Source: Panicum virgatum | Taxonomy: Eukaryota; Streptophyta; Magnoliopsida; Poales; Poaceae | Direction of reading: 5' to 3' | Assembly (NCBI RefSeq): GCF_016808335.1 | Contig: NC_053145.1 | Span: forward strand, 24,456,001 to 24,520,000 | Length of the DNA stretch: 64,000 bases | In this document: positions 22,467 through 32,540 of the stretch, piece after piece | How positions within the stretch are numbered: the stretch's first letter is position 1 | Layout: the number at the start of each line of letters is the position of its first letter | Notes under the pieces: model-generated | What the model was told of the DNA's origin: nothing | Databases searched by the model: none | What the model saw: only the letters and a program-made list of their open reading frames with translations | Made by a program: the position numbers and the translations under genes

Positions 22467-22979
22467 CTGCTTAAGCGCAAGGAACTCCTTCTTCTTCGTC
22501 TTCATCACGCCCGCTGGGACGTGGTGGCTGCGGAACCGCTCCTGGAACTGGGTACAGGTGAAAGCCTCGCGGTCCTGAATCCGGTGGGACTCCCACCAGT
22601 CAAGAGCTGCCCCTCGCAGCTGCCCTACTGCGTACAGGACACGCTCCCGCTCATCGCACTATGCGATGTCCAACTGGCGCTCCACTGCACGGAGCCAGTC
22701 GTCCGCCTGGAGTGGGTTAGATGTGTGGGAGAACATCGGTGGGTGACCCCTCAGAAACTTCGCGTGCCTGTCGCGGGCCTGCGATGGTGGAGGCGGAGGC
22801 GGCGGCTGAGCGTGGACCTGCTGCAGTGCCTGAACGTTGTTGTTCAGGGTGGCCATCATCTGCATCTGGAGCTGGAAGAACTGCTCCGGAGTCAAGGGTG
22901 GAGGCATCGGAATTCCGGTACCATGGTTGTTCTACCCCTGCTGGCCAGAACCGGAACCGGTGCTCCTGGTGTTCACCAT
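22467..22979 (-). pseudogene. Element B gag exon 1
   Basis: The start is the ATG at 22979-22977 (MVNTRSTGSGSGQQG). The product continues MPPPLTPEQFFQLQMQMM, a proline run, FLRGHPPMFSHTSNPLQADD, WLRAVERQLDIA and GQLRGAALDWWESH, typical of plant chromovirus Gag. In-frame TAG codons end at 22932 and 22659 (both CAG in element I). The exon ends at 22467 next to the intron donor. Confidence 0.9.
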
Positions 22980-23532
22980 CTAATTTGAACAAAAGATGTA
23001 TGAGCAAAGATATTGCAGAAATAATTTCAGACGGATTTGATATCTTTCTGCAAGGAAGACTTAGGCATGATAAAGTAGACAAGATAGAGTGCATGGTTTT
23101 AACCCTAACGGTCTTACTCATTTTATTAATTAATTAAACTTTAACTTAAGAGCTGGTTTTCACTAAAAAAATTTAACTACTAAGCTATGCAATCAATCAA
23201 AGATCCAAATCAAACATTTGCATAATAACAATCATACAAATTTTACACTTTAGCCGAGTTTAACACACCACTCGACTAACACAACGCATCGCAAAATGTT
23301 CTATCGTGCTATTGAAAAGGATCATCTAGCTTACACCATTGATGGTCAGTCAACTTACTTCAGGCCAAAATCTACAGAAACTAATTCTATAGAGAAAAAT
23401 CTAAGGAAGACGAGTAAGAAATTTAGAATTCAAGGAATATAATAGCAAAATAATTTCAGCAACCAAGGATAGAGAGAAGAAGACCTAAAACTCGACTAGT
23501 TCTATTTAGGCTTTCGTCCTACAGTCGATATA
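22980..23532. other. Element B 5' leader
   Basis: This 550-base AT-rich stretch between primer binding site and gag shows no coding frame. Its end nearest the primer site (about 23440-23525) matches the start of element I at 59487-59570, which defines what I has lost. Confidence 0.6.
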
Positions 23533-23544
23533 GCTTTGATACAT
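23533..23544 (-). other. Primer binding site of element B (degenerate)
   Basis: On the minus strand ATGTATCAAAGC stands three bases after the LTR end and resembles TGGTATCAGAGC, the initiator Met tRNA complement, with three changes. Its position is right, and the decay is consistent with an old copy. Confidence 0.7.
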
Positions 23545-23547
23545 CTC

Positions 23548-26500
23548 TGTAACACCCGGTTTATGAAAGGACATAAACCGAGCAATCATATACGTGCCAG
23601 GATCAAGTCACATGTCTATACAACAGAATGAACAGTATATCACAGCACATATCACATAAAAAGATATAATAAAGCGAGTACGAATCTTATTTATTACATA
23701 AGTGACAAATGTCTGATACAGAGTATGCGAAAGCGTAAAACAAGTACGAAACTCGGAAGCTGGGCACCACATGGACATCGACTGGGAGACGACCGCCTAG
23801 AAATCCTCGTACTCCTGGTAGCTGTGCGTGAACTCCTTTGCGTCGCCGGGAACTGGGCAGCAGTAGGGTATCCCCAAAGAGAACAAGAGGAAAAGAGTAG
23901 AGTAGGCAAGGGTGAGTACACAACTTGTACTCAACAAATATAACACAAACTATGAGGCTCTAAGGTTGGCTGACTCAACTGCATTAGCTTTTAATCTTGG
24001 CAAAATTTTATTAAAGCTAATTACTACAAGTTGATGAGATTACCATAACCCAGTTGCATAGAAATTAATCAAATTAATTAAGAACTTCTGATGACCACAC
24101 CGAAACCACCAAGGTAACCCACTAATCAAAAGGAGGATCCGGGCCCCTCATGACCGTGAGCACGGCTAGTATACCAGTTTTACACTCTGCAGAGATTGCA
24201 CATCTTTACCCATAAGTCGTGAGCTACGCTAGTTGTTCATCACACTTCCGTAAGTGAGATGACTAGCAAACTCACTACAAGGCTGTTACAAAGAATCTCG
24301 TTGGTAAGGAGTAACCGCGAGGGTTGGATCAACGACTATGGAGCAGGTCTTGTGGGCGTCAAGACACAAAGCACAGACGAGGCCGCTCAGTACGAGGGCC
24401 ATAGAAGCTTACCACCCTTGCCCCGCAGGTAAGTTACTCCAAACCAAAAAGACCTAATTAGTAAGCCAAGACCGTCCCATTCCAGTCTTATGGTTGCGTG
24501 GTTGTCCCAGGTTGTCGCTCTAATGACATACGGTCCTTATGGAGAGTAGCTAGCACAAAACACAGTGCGAGCCCCCTAAACCAAGTTTCTAGAAAAACAT
24601 GTTTTAAGGAGACATAAACCACTCAAGTACAGAGCACAGAGGGTAACACTCAGAATTAAGTTGCATAAGACCATTAACAATTTAATTAACAAGGATCATG
24701 TGTGAGAGCATAGCACCTAGCACAACTAACTAAAATGCAACCTAAGGGATATATATAAAGGATATAAAGTGGCTAGGAAAGTCCTTATAGGCATACAATA
24801 TTAAAATGCAGTATGAAAATGTATTTAAAAGTGATAGGAATATTCATGTTATACTTGCCTTCCTCAAACCGCTCCTGCTGCTCAAAGTGTCCCGCGGAGG
24901 GTGGCTCCTGGTACTCCTCTGACTGCTCAACGTCTACTCACGATCGCAACACCAAAACAAAGTCCAACACATACACATACATGCAAACAAAAGCAAAAGC
25001 TAAGAAACAGTACAACATTACATAAAAACAGCAAACAAAACAGAGCTAGAACTATTCTACGCATTACAACGATCGCGTGAGCGCAAAAACCACCTAAAAC
25101 GGATTTAAAACGACAAAGATAAGGCTAAAACAAGGTTCCTGGGACCTATCTGCAAGAAAACTGAAGTTGCAGGGGCTCAGGAACAAAAACCAGGGACCTA
25201 TATGTGATTAAACTATAGATCTAGGGTTTAGGCTGCAAAACCATACGTCTAGGGACGGCGGGCACGATTTTTCAGAAGCTCAGTGTCTAAAACGTAAAGA
25301 AAAGGGCATAACTGTAAATACTTTTGAACTAATGTGGACTGTGGGTTGATTCCTGAAAAGTCCAGGGACTCTTTAGCAAAAAGACCAGAGCGAAGCGGTA
25401 TCTTCTATTTTGGGCCACCGGATCCAGATCTGGCGGCTTAGGTCTAAACGGGGCACGATCTAATCTCACACGTCGGCTTTGGATCGGACGGTCGGGAGAG
25501 TTGGGCGCGGGAGCGGCGGCGGAAGCACTGGCGCGCGGTGGCGCACGGTAGCGGGGGTCGCTGGAGTTCGCCATTTCTGGCCATCTGGGAGTCAAAATGG
25601 CCGGGATTTGAGTCAGGGAGGATCTACGCGTCATGCGTGACCCACCTGTGGCATCAGCTAGACTCGGGATGGCTCAGGGGAGTGGATGCGTCGGCGGCAG
25701 CAGCTCTGGGTGCTAGGAGCCCACCGGCGTGGGGTGTTCGGGCCGTGCTAGTGCTGGGTTTAGTGTGCAAAAGGGTCAGGGCACATGCGCAAGATGCGAC
25801 ACGCCCTATAATGTGCTCTGTGGGGCTGATCGTGCAGCGTAGCGTTGGCTCGCCGTGGCACGGCGGCTCTGGGTCGTCGGCATGCGGGGTCTGGGCAAAA
25901 AGGGTGCACCACGGGCGATGCTAACTAGCGCAAAAGGATTAGGAGCGGATGCTGGTGCTCACTAATGGTGCAGATCGGGCTGGAAGGCCGGGCAGAGTCG
26001 ACGGTGACATTGACCGGCGGTGGAGCGGAGGCGGAGCTCGTGGACCGGGGCGCTGCGGTGGTCCTCTGGGTGTTTGGGCTACAGGGCTCGACTCGCGGCA
26101 TCGCTGGGGAGAAGCACAAGGGGTCAGAGGGGTCCATGGTTCTACGACGGCGAGCAATTCCGGCAGCGGGCCGTGTTACCTGTGATGGCGCTCCGGTGAA
26201 ATTCCGGCGCAGGCGAGGTCCGAGGTCAGGGTAGCAAGCCCGGGGCGGTCCTGGGCACAGGGCGGAGCTGCTGCGCGGCTCTGGGAAAGCTATGGTGCGG
26301 CAGAGCAAGGAGCTTTGCTCTGGCGGAGCAAGGTAGGCATGATGTTGCGGTGCCGTGGCGGCGATGGCGTGGCGAGATGGGTGCGCAGAAGGGTGCGGCG
26401 ATGCCAAATAAAGGAGGCGGCTAGGGTTTGGGCGGGCATGCCCTGAAAGGAAGGCCGGCGAGGATCACGGCCATGATCTGTGCGCGGGTAAAGCGGATCG

Positions 26501-27230
26501 CCCAACGGCTCGGCGTGATCCGGTTCAAGGTGCGGGTCGGGCTGACTAGTGGGCCTGCGGGGGTCGGGGTCGGTCCACGGTGCGGGGGAGGTCCACAGTG
26601 CAGCGGCGAGCTGAGCGGAGCAGAGGACGTTCGGAGCGGGGGGGGGAGAAGGAAGGAAGGTGGATGAATGGGCACTGACGGGTGGGCCAGCGTCGGCAGG
26701 GAGAGGAGCGGGGGGCAGGCGAGCGCGCACCTGCGGGGAGCGCGGCTGACAGGCGGGCCCACCCTGTCAGTCGGGGGCGCGCGTGCGAAGCAGGCGGAGC
26801 GAGCAAACGACGCGGGGAGCGGCTGGGCTGTGGGCGCTGGCTTGCTGGGCCGCGCGCGGAATTTGGGCTGGACAGAGCGGAGCAGGCCGCGTGGAAGCGA
26901 AAAGGAGCTGGGCCGGTCGACTAGGCTGCTGGGTTGCCTGGGTTGGATTTTGGGTTTCTTTCCTTTCCTTTTTCTTTTCCTTTTCTTTTTCTAACTCCAC
27001 TCAAATCTATTTGAATTCAAAACAAGTTTGAATTCAAACTCCTATGCACTCAACCAAATAAAACTTATGCACCGGCATGCATGCACAAACAAGTTTAAAC
27101 CTCAAAAAATTTTAATACCTTGTGAAAAACAAGTAGATTAAATGCAAGCTATGCAAAGGAAAACCTTAGAAACTTTATTAAAGCCAATTGAATTTATTAT
27201 AAAAGCTGGAATTTAAATTAGGGTGTTATA
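23548..27230 (-). repeat. 5' LTR of element B (complete, 3683 bp)
   Basis: On the plus strand it runs from TGTAACACCCGG to GGGTGTTATA, an inverted terminal repeat apart from one CA to TA change. It matches 16140-18388 in its right two thirds and H (56127-59486) throughout. It contains the TGAGTACA/TGTACTCA hairpin at 23913-23933. GC-rich open frames at 25300-26950 are LTR sequence. Confidence 0.92.
23913..23933 (-). promoter_or_regulatory. LTR stem-loop of element B
   Basis: TGAGTACA and TGTACTCA make a perfect 8-bp stem around CAACT. The minus-strand copy is followed by CCCTTGCC, the same arrangement as in element A and solo LTR E despite otherwise different sequence. Confidence 0.6.
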
Positions 27231-29012
27231 GACCTCGAAGTTGATGTACTCGGTGCGGTAGTTGTCACGGGTGCTGAAGGTGACCGGCAGGGTGCCCCGG
27301 CCGACTGGAGTCGACCCGGCTCCGGGGATGATACCGTAGAAGGCCTGGTCGGATGGCACCACGGTAGTCATGTCATAGCCCAAGCTCTCCAATGTGCTGG
27401 CGAAGATGATGTCGAGGGCGCTGCCACCGTCGACGAGTACTTTGGCCAGGCGGACTTGGCTGACCACCAGATTGACCACAAGGGGGTAAGCACCCGGCCT
27501 GGGCAGGTGGACCCAATGGTCGCGGCGGTAAAAGCTGATCGGCATCTCCAACCACTGTAGGGTTTCAACCGGGTGTTTGAACACCAGGTTGACATCACGA
27601 TCATCCAGCTTGAGCTTGCACCGGCATGATGGCTTACTGGGACCGCCGAAGACGAACTTGACGGCCCTGTCTTCTTCTTGGAAGTTCTCTTGGGAATCTT
27701 CCCTCTGCTCGTCGTCATCTCGCCTGGGCGAGATGCGCCTCCGTGGGCGCGCCCGAGTGCTTCTGGAACCACTCGGCCTGTCCCGGTCGTCGCGGCAGGG
27801 TCGCTTGGAGTCGTCGTCCTTGATGATGCCGTTGGAGAGTTCTCGGCACTCCCGGTGCGGTGTAGTTCGCATCCTTGTGCCAGGGACACTTTCCATCAAG
27901 GAGCCGATCCAAATCCACTTGGTTGAGGGTGGAACGGAACTAGGACCTCTCGGCTACGGCGACGGTGTTCTCGGGGCGACGCTTGAGGTCCCGGTTCTTG
28001 GACAACCCGGCGCGGTCGTGATTCTTCCCGTGGCGAGGTGAATGGTCGTCCCTTCGGCGTTCTGGGCAGCTGTCCCTCTGGGAGGGATGCTCGGAGGAGT
28101 TGTTCTTGGTCTTGTGCCGGCGATGGGCTCACTCGGCGTCTTCCATGTCGGCGTGTTTGTTGACGACCATCATCATGTCACCAATGGTTTTGGGGTTGCT
28201 CTCGAACATCTTCCTCCACAGTTCAATGCTGTGGAGCCTTGGTGGAAGTGGTGGATAACATCTCTATCATCAACTTCCGTAATGGTATTATGGTTAGCGA
28301 AGTACATATTGATGTAGTTGCAGAGGGACTCGTTGGGTTGTAAAATGATGCCTGGTAGTACTAGATGAAGGCACTGCAGAGGTCTTGCCAACTGTTGATG
28401 GAGCCGGCCGGGAGCGCCTCAAGCTAGTTGAGGGCGTGACGGCCCATCATGACCGGGAAGTAGGCAGCCATGATGTCGTTGTCGCCGGTCGCCGCTCGTA
28501 CGGCGATGGAGTAGGTCCGCAGCCTCGTCTTGGGGTCCGACTCACCATCATACTTCTCGATGCCAGCTGGCTTGAAGGTAGCGAGCCACTGGATGGCCCC
28601 AAGCCGGTTGGAGAAGGTAGAGAAACCGTCGGGGTCATTGCCGAGTTAATAGTCGCGAGGTGGTCGCCGAGGAGGGTTGTTGCCATGGCGGCCACGGTTC
28701 TGGTGGTCGGCGTCGAGGACGCCGTGTTCCTCGTCATACTGGCGACGTCGCTCATGCTCGGCAGCGTCGCGTTCGCGATCTATCTGGAAGAGTAGATCGT
28801 CGGCAGATTCGGCAGGGCGACAGGTCACCCTGGTAGGCGTGGCCGTCGCGTTGAAGTTCTCAGATTCCGAAATCCGAGAGGTGACGGGGGCCTGGGAGGT
28901 TAGATTGTATCTAACCCCAGTGAAGATGTTGCCCTCAATGATCGAGGGGCCAGAAGTGGGGTTCCTTGGAACCGTGGCTTCCGGGAAGCTTCCGAAGGTG
29001 AAGGAGAAGCCG
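27231..29012 (-). pseudogene. Element C gag and start of protease
   Basis: From 29012 the minus strand continues gag with GFSFTFGSFPEATVP and FNATATPTRVTCRPAES, then arginine-rich REH/RRRQYDEEH. After a TAA and a TAG it goes on with AIQWLATFKPAGIEKYDGES, MAAYFPVMMGRHALN, SLCNYINMYFANHNTITEVD and DRDVIHHFHQG. The last part has CPWHKDANY, the RRDDDEQRED region, and KVLVDGGSALDIIFASTLE. The last is the protease motif of Tat elements, where D-G-G-S replaces the usual D-S/T-G. It is broken by several stops and frame changes and cut at 27231 by element B. Confidence 0.85.
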
Positions 29013-29017
29013 ACTGT

Positions 29018-30275
29018 TGTTGATGGTGCTTAAGTCAGAAATAAAGCCATCAACTTGTGCAGCTTTTCATATCATTCAATCACCGAACATAGTTGTAGGA
29101 CTTATTTCTAACCAATTCCATGAGTTTTGGTGATTCTTGATTTGCAGGCACCCATATGCGGAATAAGGAGCAAACACGCAGAAGACACAACAGAAATACA
29201 CAGAACATTGCTGCCTGCGTTACACAATGAAAAGACGCCCATTTGATAGAGCAAACGGACCAACCAAGGATGGGCACCGCGAATCCTGAACAAGGGGGCC
29301 ACAAGGAGTGCACCGGCCAAAGATGGGCCCAAACCGCCTTAGTCGGGGTTTGGCCGAACCCATGGATGGGCCGACCCCATTCTGAGGCGGTTCAGGCTCA
29401 TCTTTGGCGGGAAGATCCCTCTTAACATCTAGAAGGCAGTTATCAGCGTTCCCGCCCTTATCTCACGCAGGAACCGACCTATTAGGACTATAAAAGGGGC
29501 CTCCCTCACCCCTCTCAAGTCATTCCCCATTCATCATTCCATCCACATTCACTTGTTGGAGAAGTAGTGGTAGGACTCCACTTGTATCTTTACAGTAGGG
29601 AGTGTGCGAGGAGGAGGATCGGAGAAGAGCCGGACTTGACGGCCTCTCTTCATCTTGTACCTCAACGGGTACGAATCACTTGAGTAAGTATCTAGAGTTC
29701 ATCTTCTATTAAGTTCTTGGTTCAGTATTCTTAAGTTATTCTTTCATTTACGGGTTCATCATACGTTCTCGTAACAGATATTCTAGTAGAGGGCCCTGAT
29801 AAAGACGGGTAACCCTGTAAGCCGCTAGAGTAGTAATCGAAGGATTAGACGTGGTGTCTAGGCCCTAGATTACCTTTGTTTGCCTCGTACTCTATAGTAT
29901 TTTGGGGTAGACCGCAGGTGGTGAAAGCCCTGTCGGTCTGCTACGAAGCTGCTTCGTGGTTAGTGCACTCTCCCCCTGTCCGAGTACGGCGTAGAGCCAC
30001 AAGCCGGAGGTCGCTAGCAGTACCTGGGTCAGACCGATGCCCGAAGTAAACGAGTGAAAGCCTAAGTCTACCTTACCTTGATCCTTATCTTTAGATAACT
30101 CACACTACCCAAAGCTCTCCTACCTCTTGTTCTTCAAGGGTACACTAGCTAGAAGATCGTTACACCTTTGTTCCCTGTGAAAATATGATACCCTGAATAC
30201 TCTCCGGGTGAAGTGCTACAATGGTATCTTCCGTGCGCTTGCAGATTATTCTGTGAATGTTAAGAAATACCAACG
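29018..30275 (+). repeat. 5' LTR of element D
   Basis: It starts TGTTGATGG and ends CCAACG. The partner LTR ends CCAATA, so the ancestral end was probably CCAACA, giving TGTTG..CAACA termini. The two LTRs differ at 7 places in their first 135 bases, all but two being lone transitions, so the insertion is not recent. TATA is at 29489. Confidence 0.92.
29489..29496 (+). promoter_or_regulatory. TATA box of element D 5' LTR
   Basis: TATAAAAG followed by GGGCCTCCCTCACCCCTC fits a plant core promoter. The same sequence is at 37472-37479 in the 3' LTR. Confidence 0.65.
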
Positions 30276-30283
30276 AGCATTTC

Positions 30284-30301
30284 TGGCGTCGTTGCCAGGG
30301 A
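30284..30301 (+). other. Primer binding site of element D (Asp tRNA type)
   Basis: TGGCGTCGTTGCCAGGGA, eight bases after the LTR, resembles the complement of the plant Asp tRNA 3' end (TGGCGCCGTTGCCGGGGA) with two transitions. Athila- and Tat-like elements commonly use such a site. Confidence 0.75.
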
Positions 30302-30385
30302 ACGGTTGCTGTAGTTATCTTCGAACCTAGTTTGCCCGTGTATCTTTTCTTTTAGCATTTCTTTTCCTATCCTTTCCTCTCTACC

Positions 30386-31084
30386 ATGGAGCACATTTCT
30401 ATGCAAAACCTTTTTGCTCCTAAGGGCGAGTTCGTAGAGCCACCACAATCTTCGAAGCCAATCACAGGTTCTAGCTTCGAGCTCCGCCCTGGCTTCATTG
30501 CCATGGTTCGGGAACAATCCTTCCCAGGTTTTGACGATGAAAACCCCTACCACCACCTACGAGAGTTCGAGCAGCTGTGCTCATGTCTGTCAATCGCAGG
30601 CATGGCACAAGAAACACTTCGGTGGAAGTTGTTTCCTTTCTACCTTGCTGAGAAAGAGAAACAATGGTACGCCCATAACGCAGGGAAGGTAAACGGAGAA
30701 TGGAAAGAACTACTTGATAGGTTCTGTCTCGCGTTCTTTCCCATTTCTCGCATTGCTTCCCTACGAAAAGAGATCCTCGACTTTCGTCAGGATGAGAAGG
30801 AAACCTTAGGTGCAGCCTAGGCTAGCTTTTCACAGCTTACTCACGTCGGCCCAAACTTGCCTATCCCTGACCACATGTTGCTTCAACACTTCTGGTTAGG
30901 GCTTAGCAAGGAATCTGCCCTACAGCTTGATATCACCGTTGGAGGGTCGTTCACACATAAAACCACAGCCAAAGGAGAAGCTCTCTTGGATCGTATTCTA
31001 GGGAACATATCCTTCACTGAAACCATTCCAGCAGCGGGATCCTCAAGCCATGAGGAAGTTCCGTTGGTTGATTCTACATCCTAA
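30386..31084 (+). pseudogene. Element D gag
   Basis: The ATG at 30386 opens MEHISMQNLFAPKGEF. Gag motifs follow: IAMVREQSFPGFDDENPYHH, LREFEQLCSCLSIAGMAQET, LRWKLFPFYLAEKEKQWY, WKELLDRFCLAFFPISRI and LRKEILDFRQDEKETLGAA. A TAG at 30818-30820 replaces the tryptophan still present in relative G (TGGGCTAGA there). Past it the frame continues to 31084 with LPIPDHMLLQHFWLGL and GGSFTHKTTAKGEALLDRIL, and then meets TAA. No zinc knuckle is seen. It would form the particle or contribute packaging functions in trans with an autonomous partner. Confidence 0.85.
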
Positions 31085-31861
31085 TCTCCCACTCACCTAG
31101 GGCCAACCACCGAACCTTCCCCCGAACCAGAAACGAAGGAGGAATAAGAAATTGAACTTCCAGAGTTTCCTTTCAATATCGAGGAGGATGTTTTTCATAA
31201 CTTTCGAAACACCTCGATGTATCCCCGTGAGAAGAGACCTCAAGTTCCTAGAGACCCAATAACCCCTCTAGATAAAGCTTCCCTAGAAGAGGCGGTCAAA
31301 GGGGTAACAACTGTCATGAACAGCAATTGGGTACACGAAGGGGATATGTCACCCGAAGCAATTCGAATTCAAACCCCCTCGTACAGCCTTCGCTATTTCA
31401 TCCAAGGAACTACTGTCTCAGTTCTCTATAGCCCCACGGTTGGAGCAAACATCATGTCTGCATCCTTTGCGCTTAGCCATCTAAGCGACAACCCTTTGCT
31501 CCCAACCTTGAGATCCCTATGGGCTGGACCTCATTCCACCATGGAAGGGATCAAAATCTTGCACAACATACCCATTTGGTATGAAAAATCAGAAATTGCC
31601 CTAGACTTCCATGTCTTTGAAGTCCAAGACTTCGACATTTTAATCGAGCAACCCATCGAGAAGTTGTTCCAAATCATCTCCTCATTGGGAACCCTCAACG
31701 TAACTCTTGGGGGTAGAGCTTTTAGCTCACCGATCCTTCGGCCAAAGGATTCCTTGGCCGAACCTATGCCCCAAGAAGAACAAGTTAATGAAGTGCAAGC
31801 TATCTTTCCTACCGAAATTCATGAGTCTTCTTTGGAAAAGATGTTGAACTTTTCATTCTAG
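31085..31861 (+). pseudogene. Element D protease-like region
   Basis: After two stops the frame from 31217 to 31861 is open. It resembles the protease-like domain of Athila-type elements: SLRYFIQGTTVSVLYSPTVG, ANIMSASFALSHLSDN, LLPTLRSLW, IWYEKSEIALDFHVFEVQDF and DILIEQPIEKLF. Where active retropepsins have D-T/S-G, this has S-P-T-V-G, so proteolysis is not expected. The relative in G has DPTAEVCII at the same place. I infer a fold retained without catalysis. Confidence 0.65.
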
Positions 31862-31986
31862 AAGAAGACAATCAGGAAGAAACCTTTGAGTTAGCAGCAT
31901 TTCTGCAAAAATCTTCACAAAGAAGCCTCAATGATGAATTTAGGGAAAATGCTTTCACCACTCCTATCCCTTGGTTAGAAACTCCA

Positions 31987-32448
31987 ATGGAGGAGCTTCG
32001 TGTTGACCACGATCTACTCGAGGAAGTGAAGTTCGTATCCCTGTTCGTTTCATCTAACCTTATCTATCATCTTTATGAAACTGAACAACATCCATCACCC
32101 TCGAGTAAGATTAAGTCTTGTCCCTCTGGCCCAATGTTTCGCTTTGAATCTCTTGAAAAGGAGAACTTTTGTTCCATGGACTTTCCTCAGACTCTGGAAT
32201 CCAAGACAGAACAGTCCACAAATAAGCATGAAACCTTTGAGTTTCCTCAAGATTCGTGCCCAAATATGGACTCTCCAGAGTTCACCTCGCTTAGAGGCAC
32301 GTGCTCCCACCAGGTTTCTAACCACCTCTTGATCTTTCCTAGTAAAATGTATACAAGGGTGGTTGTAGATGTTTTCGTTTATTGTAAGCATAGTAGGTTT
32401 CGTGGAAGCACTTTCGCACTACCCTACAGCTTAAGCACAATCAACTAA
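31987..32448 (+). pseudogene. Element D 3' ORF remnant, unknown function
   Basis: A 153-codon frame (MEELRVDHDLLEEVKFVSLF to LPYSLSTIN) has a counterpart in G at 54911-55286, sharing SP-rich and SGP/TGP blocks and the stretch before LSAPC/LRGTC. Conservation of position in two copies suggests it was part of the polyprotein. The C-terminus (MYTRVVVDVFVYCKHSRFRG) has no match in G because G is cut there. I do not recognise the domain. Confidence 0.5.
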
Positions 32449-32540
32449 TGATGGTGAAGGTGGGGGCTACTTCACCAATTGATCCTACAGCTTAAGCACA
32501 ATCAACTAATGATGGTGAAGGTGGGGGCTACTTCACCAAT
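32423..32540 (+). repeat. Two-copy 61-bp tandem duplication in element D
   Basis: CCTACAGCTTAAGCACAATC and the following bases to CTTCACCAAT occur twice with a 61-base period. Only a few bases differ, indicating a local recent duplication. The second copy lies just after the stop of the 3' ORF. Confidence 0.85.

Larger units (their letters stand above)
16140..27230 (-). mobile_element. Element B: Ty3/gypsy chromovirus with a gag intron
   Basis: Minus-strand element; its left LTR is split by element A, so only 16140-18388 of that LTR is visible. The internal region is 18389-23547 and the complete right (5') LTR is 23548-27230. Coding order is gag (with intron), protease, reverse transcriptase, RNase H, integrase and chromodomain. 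It belongs to the same family as H and I at the right of the window. It is inserted in the protease region of element C, which resumes at 27231. Coding damage is 14 in-frame TAG codons, one single-base frameshift and one 12-base deletion. Confidence 0.93.

Noticed and set aside
27571..28830. Plus-strand open frames opposite element C gag
   Set aside because: They are shadows of the minus-strand gag-protease, which has recognisable motifs.
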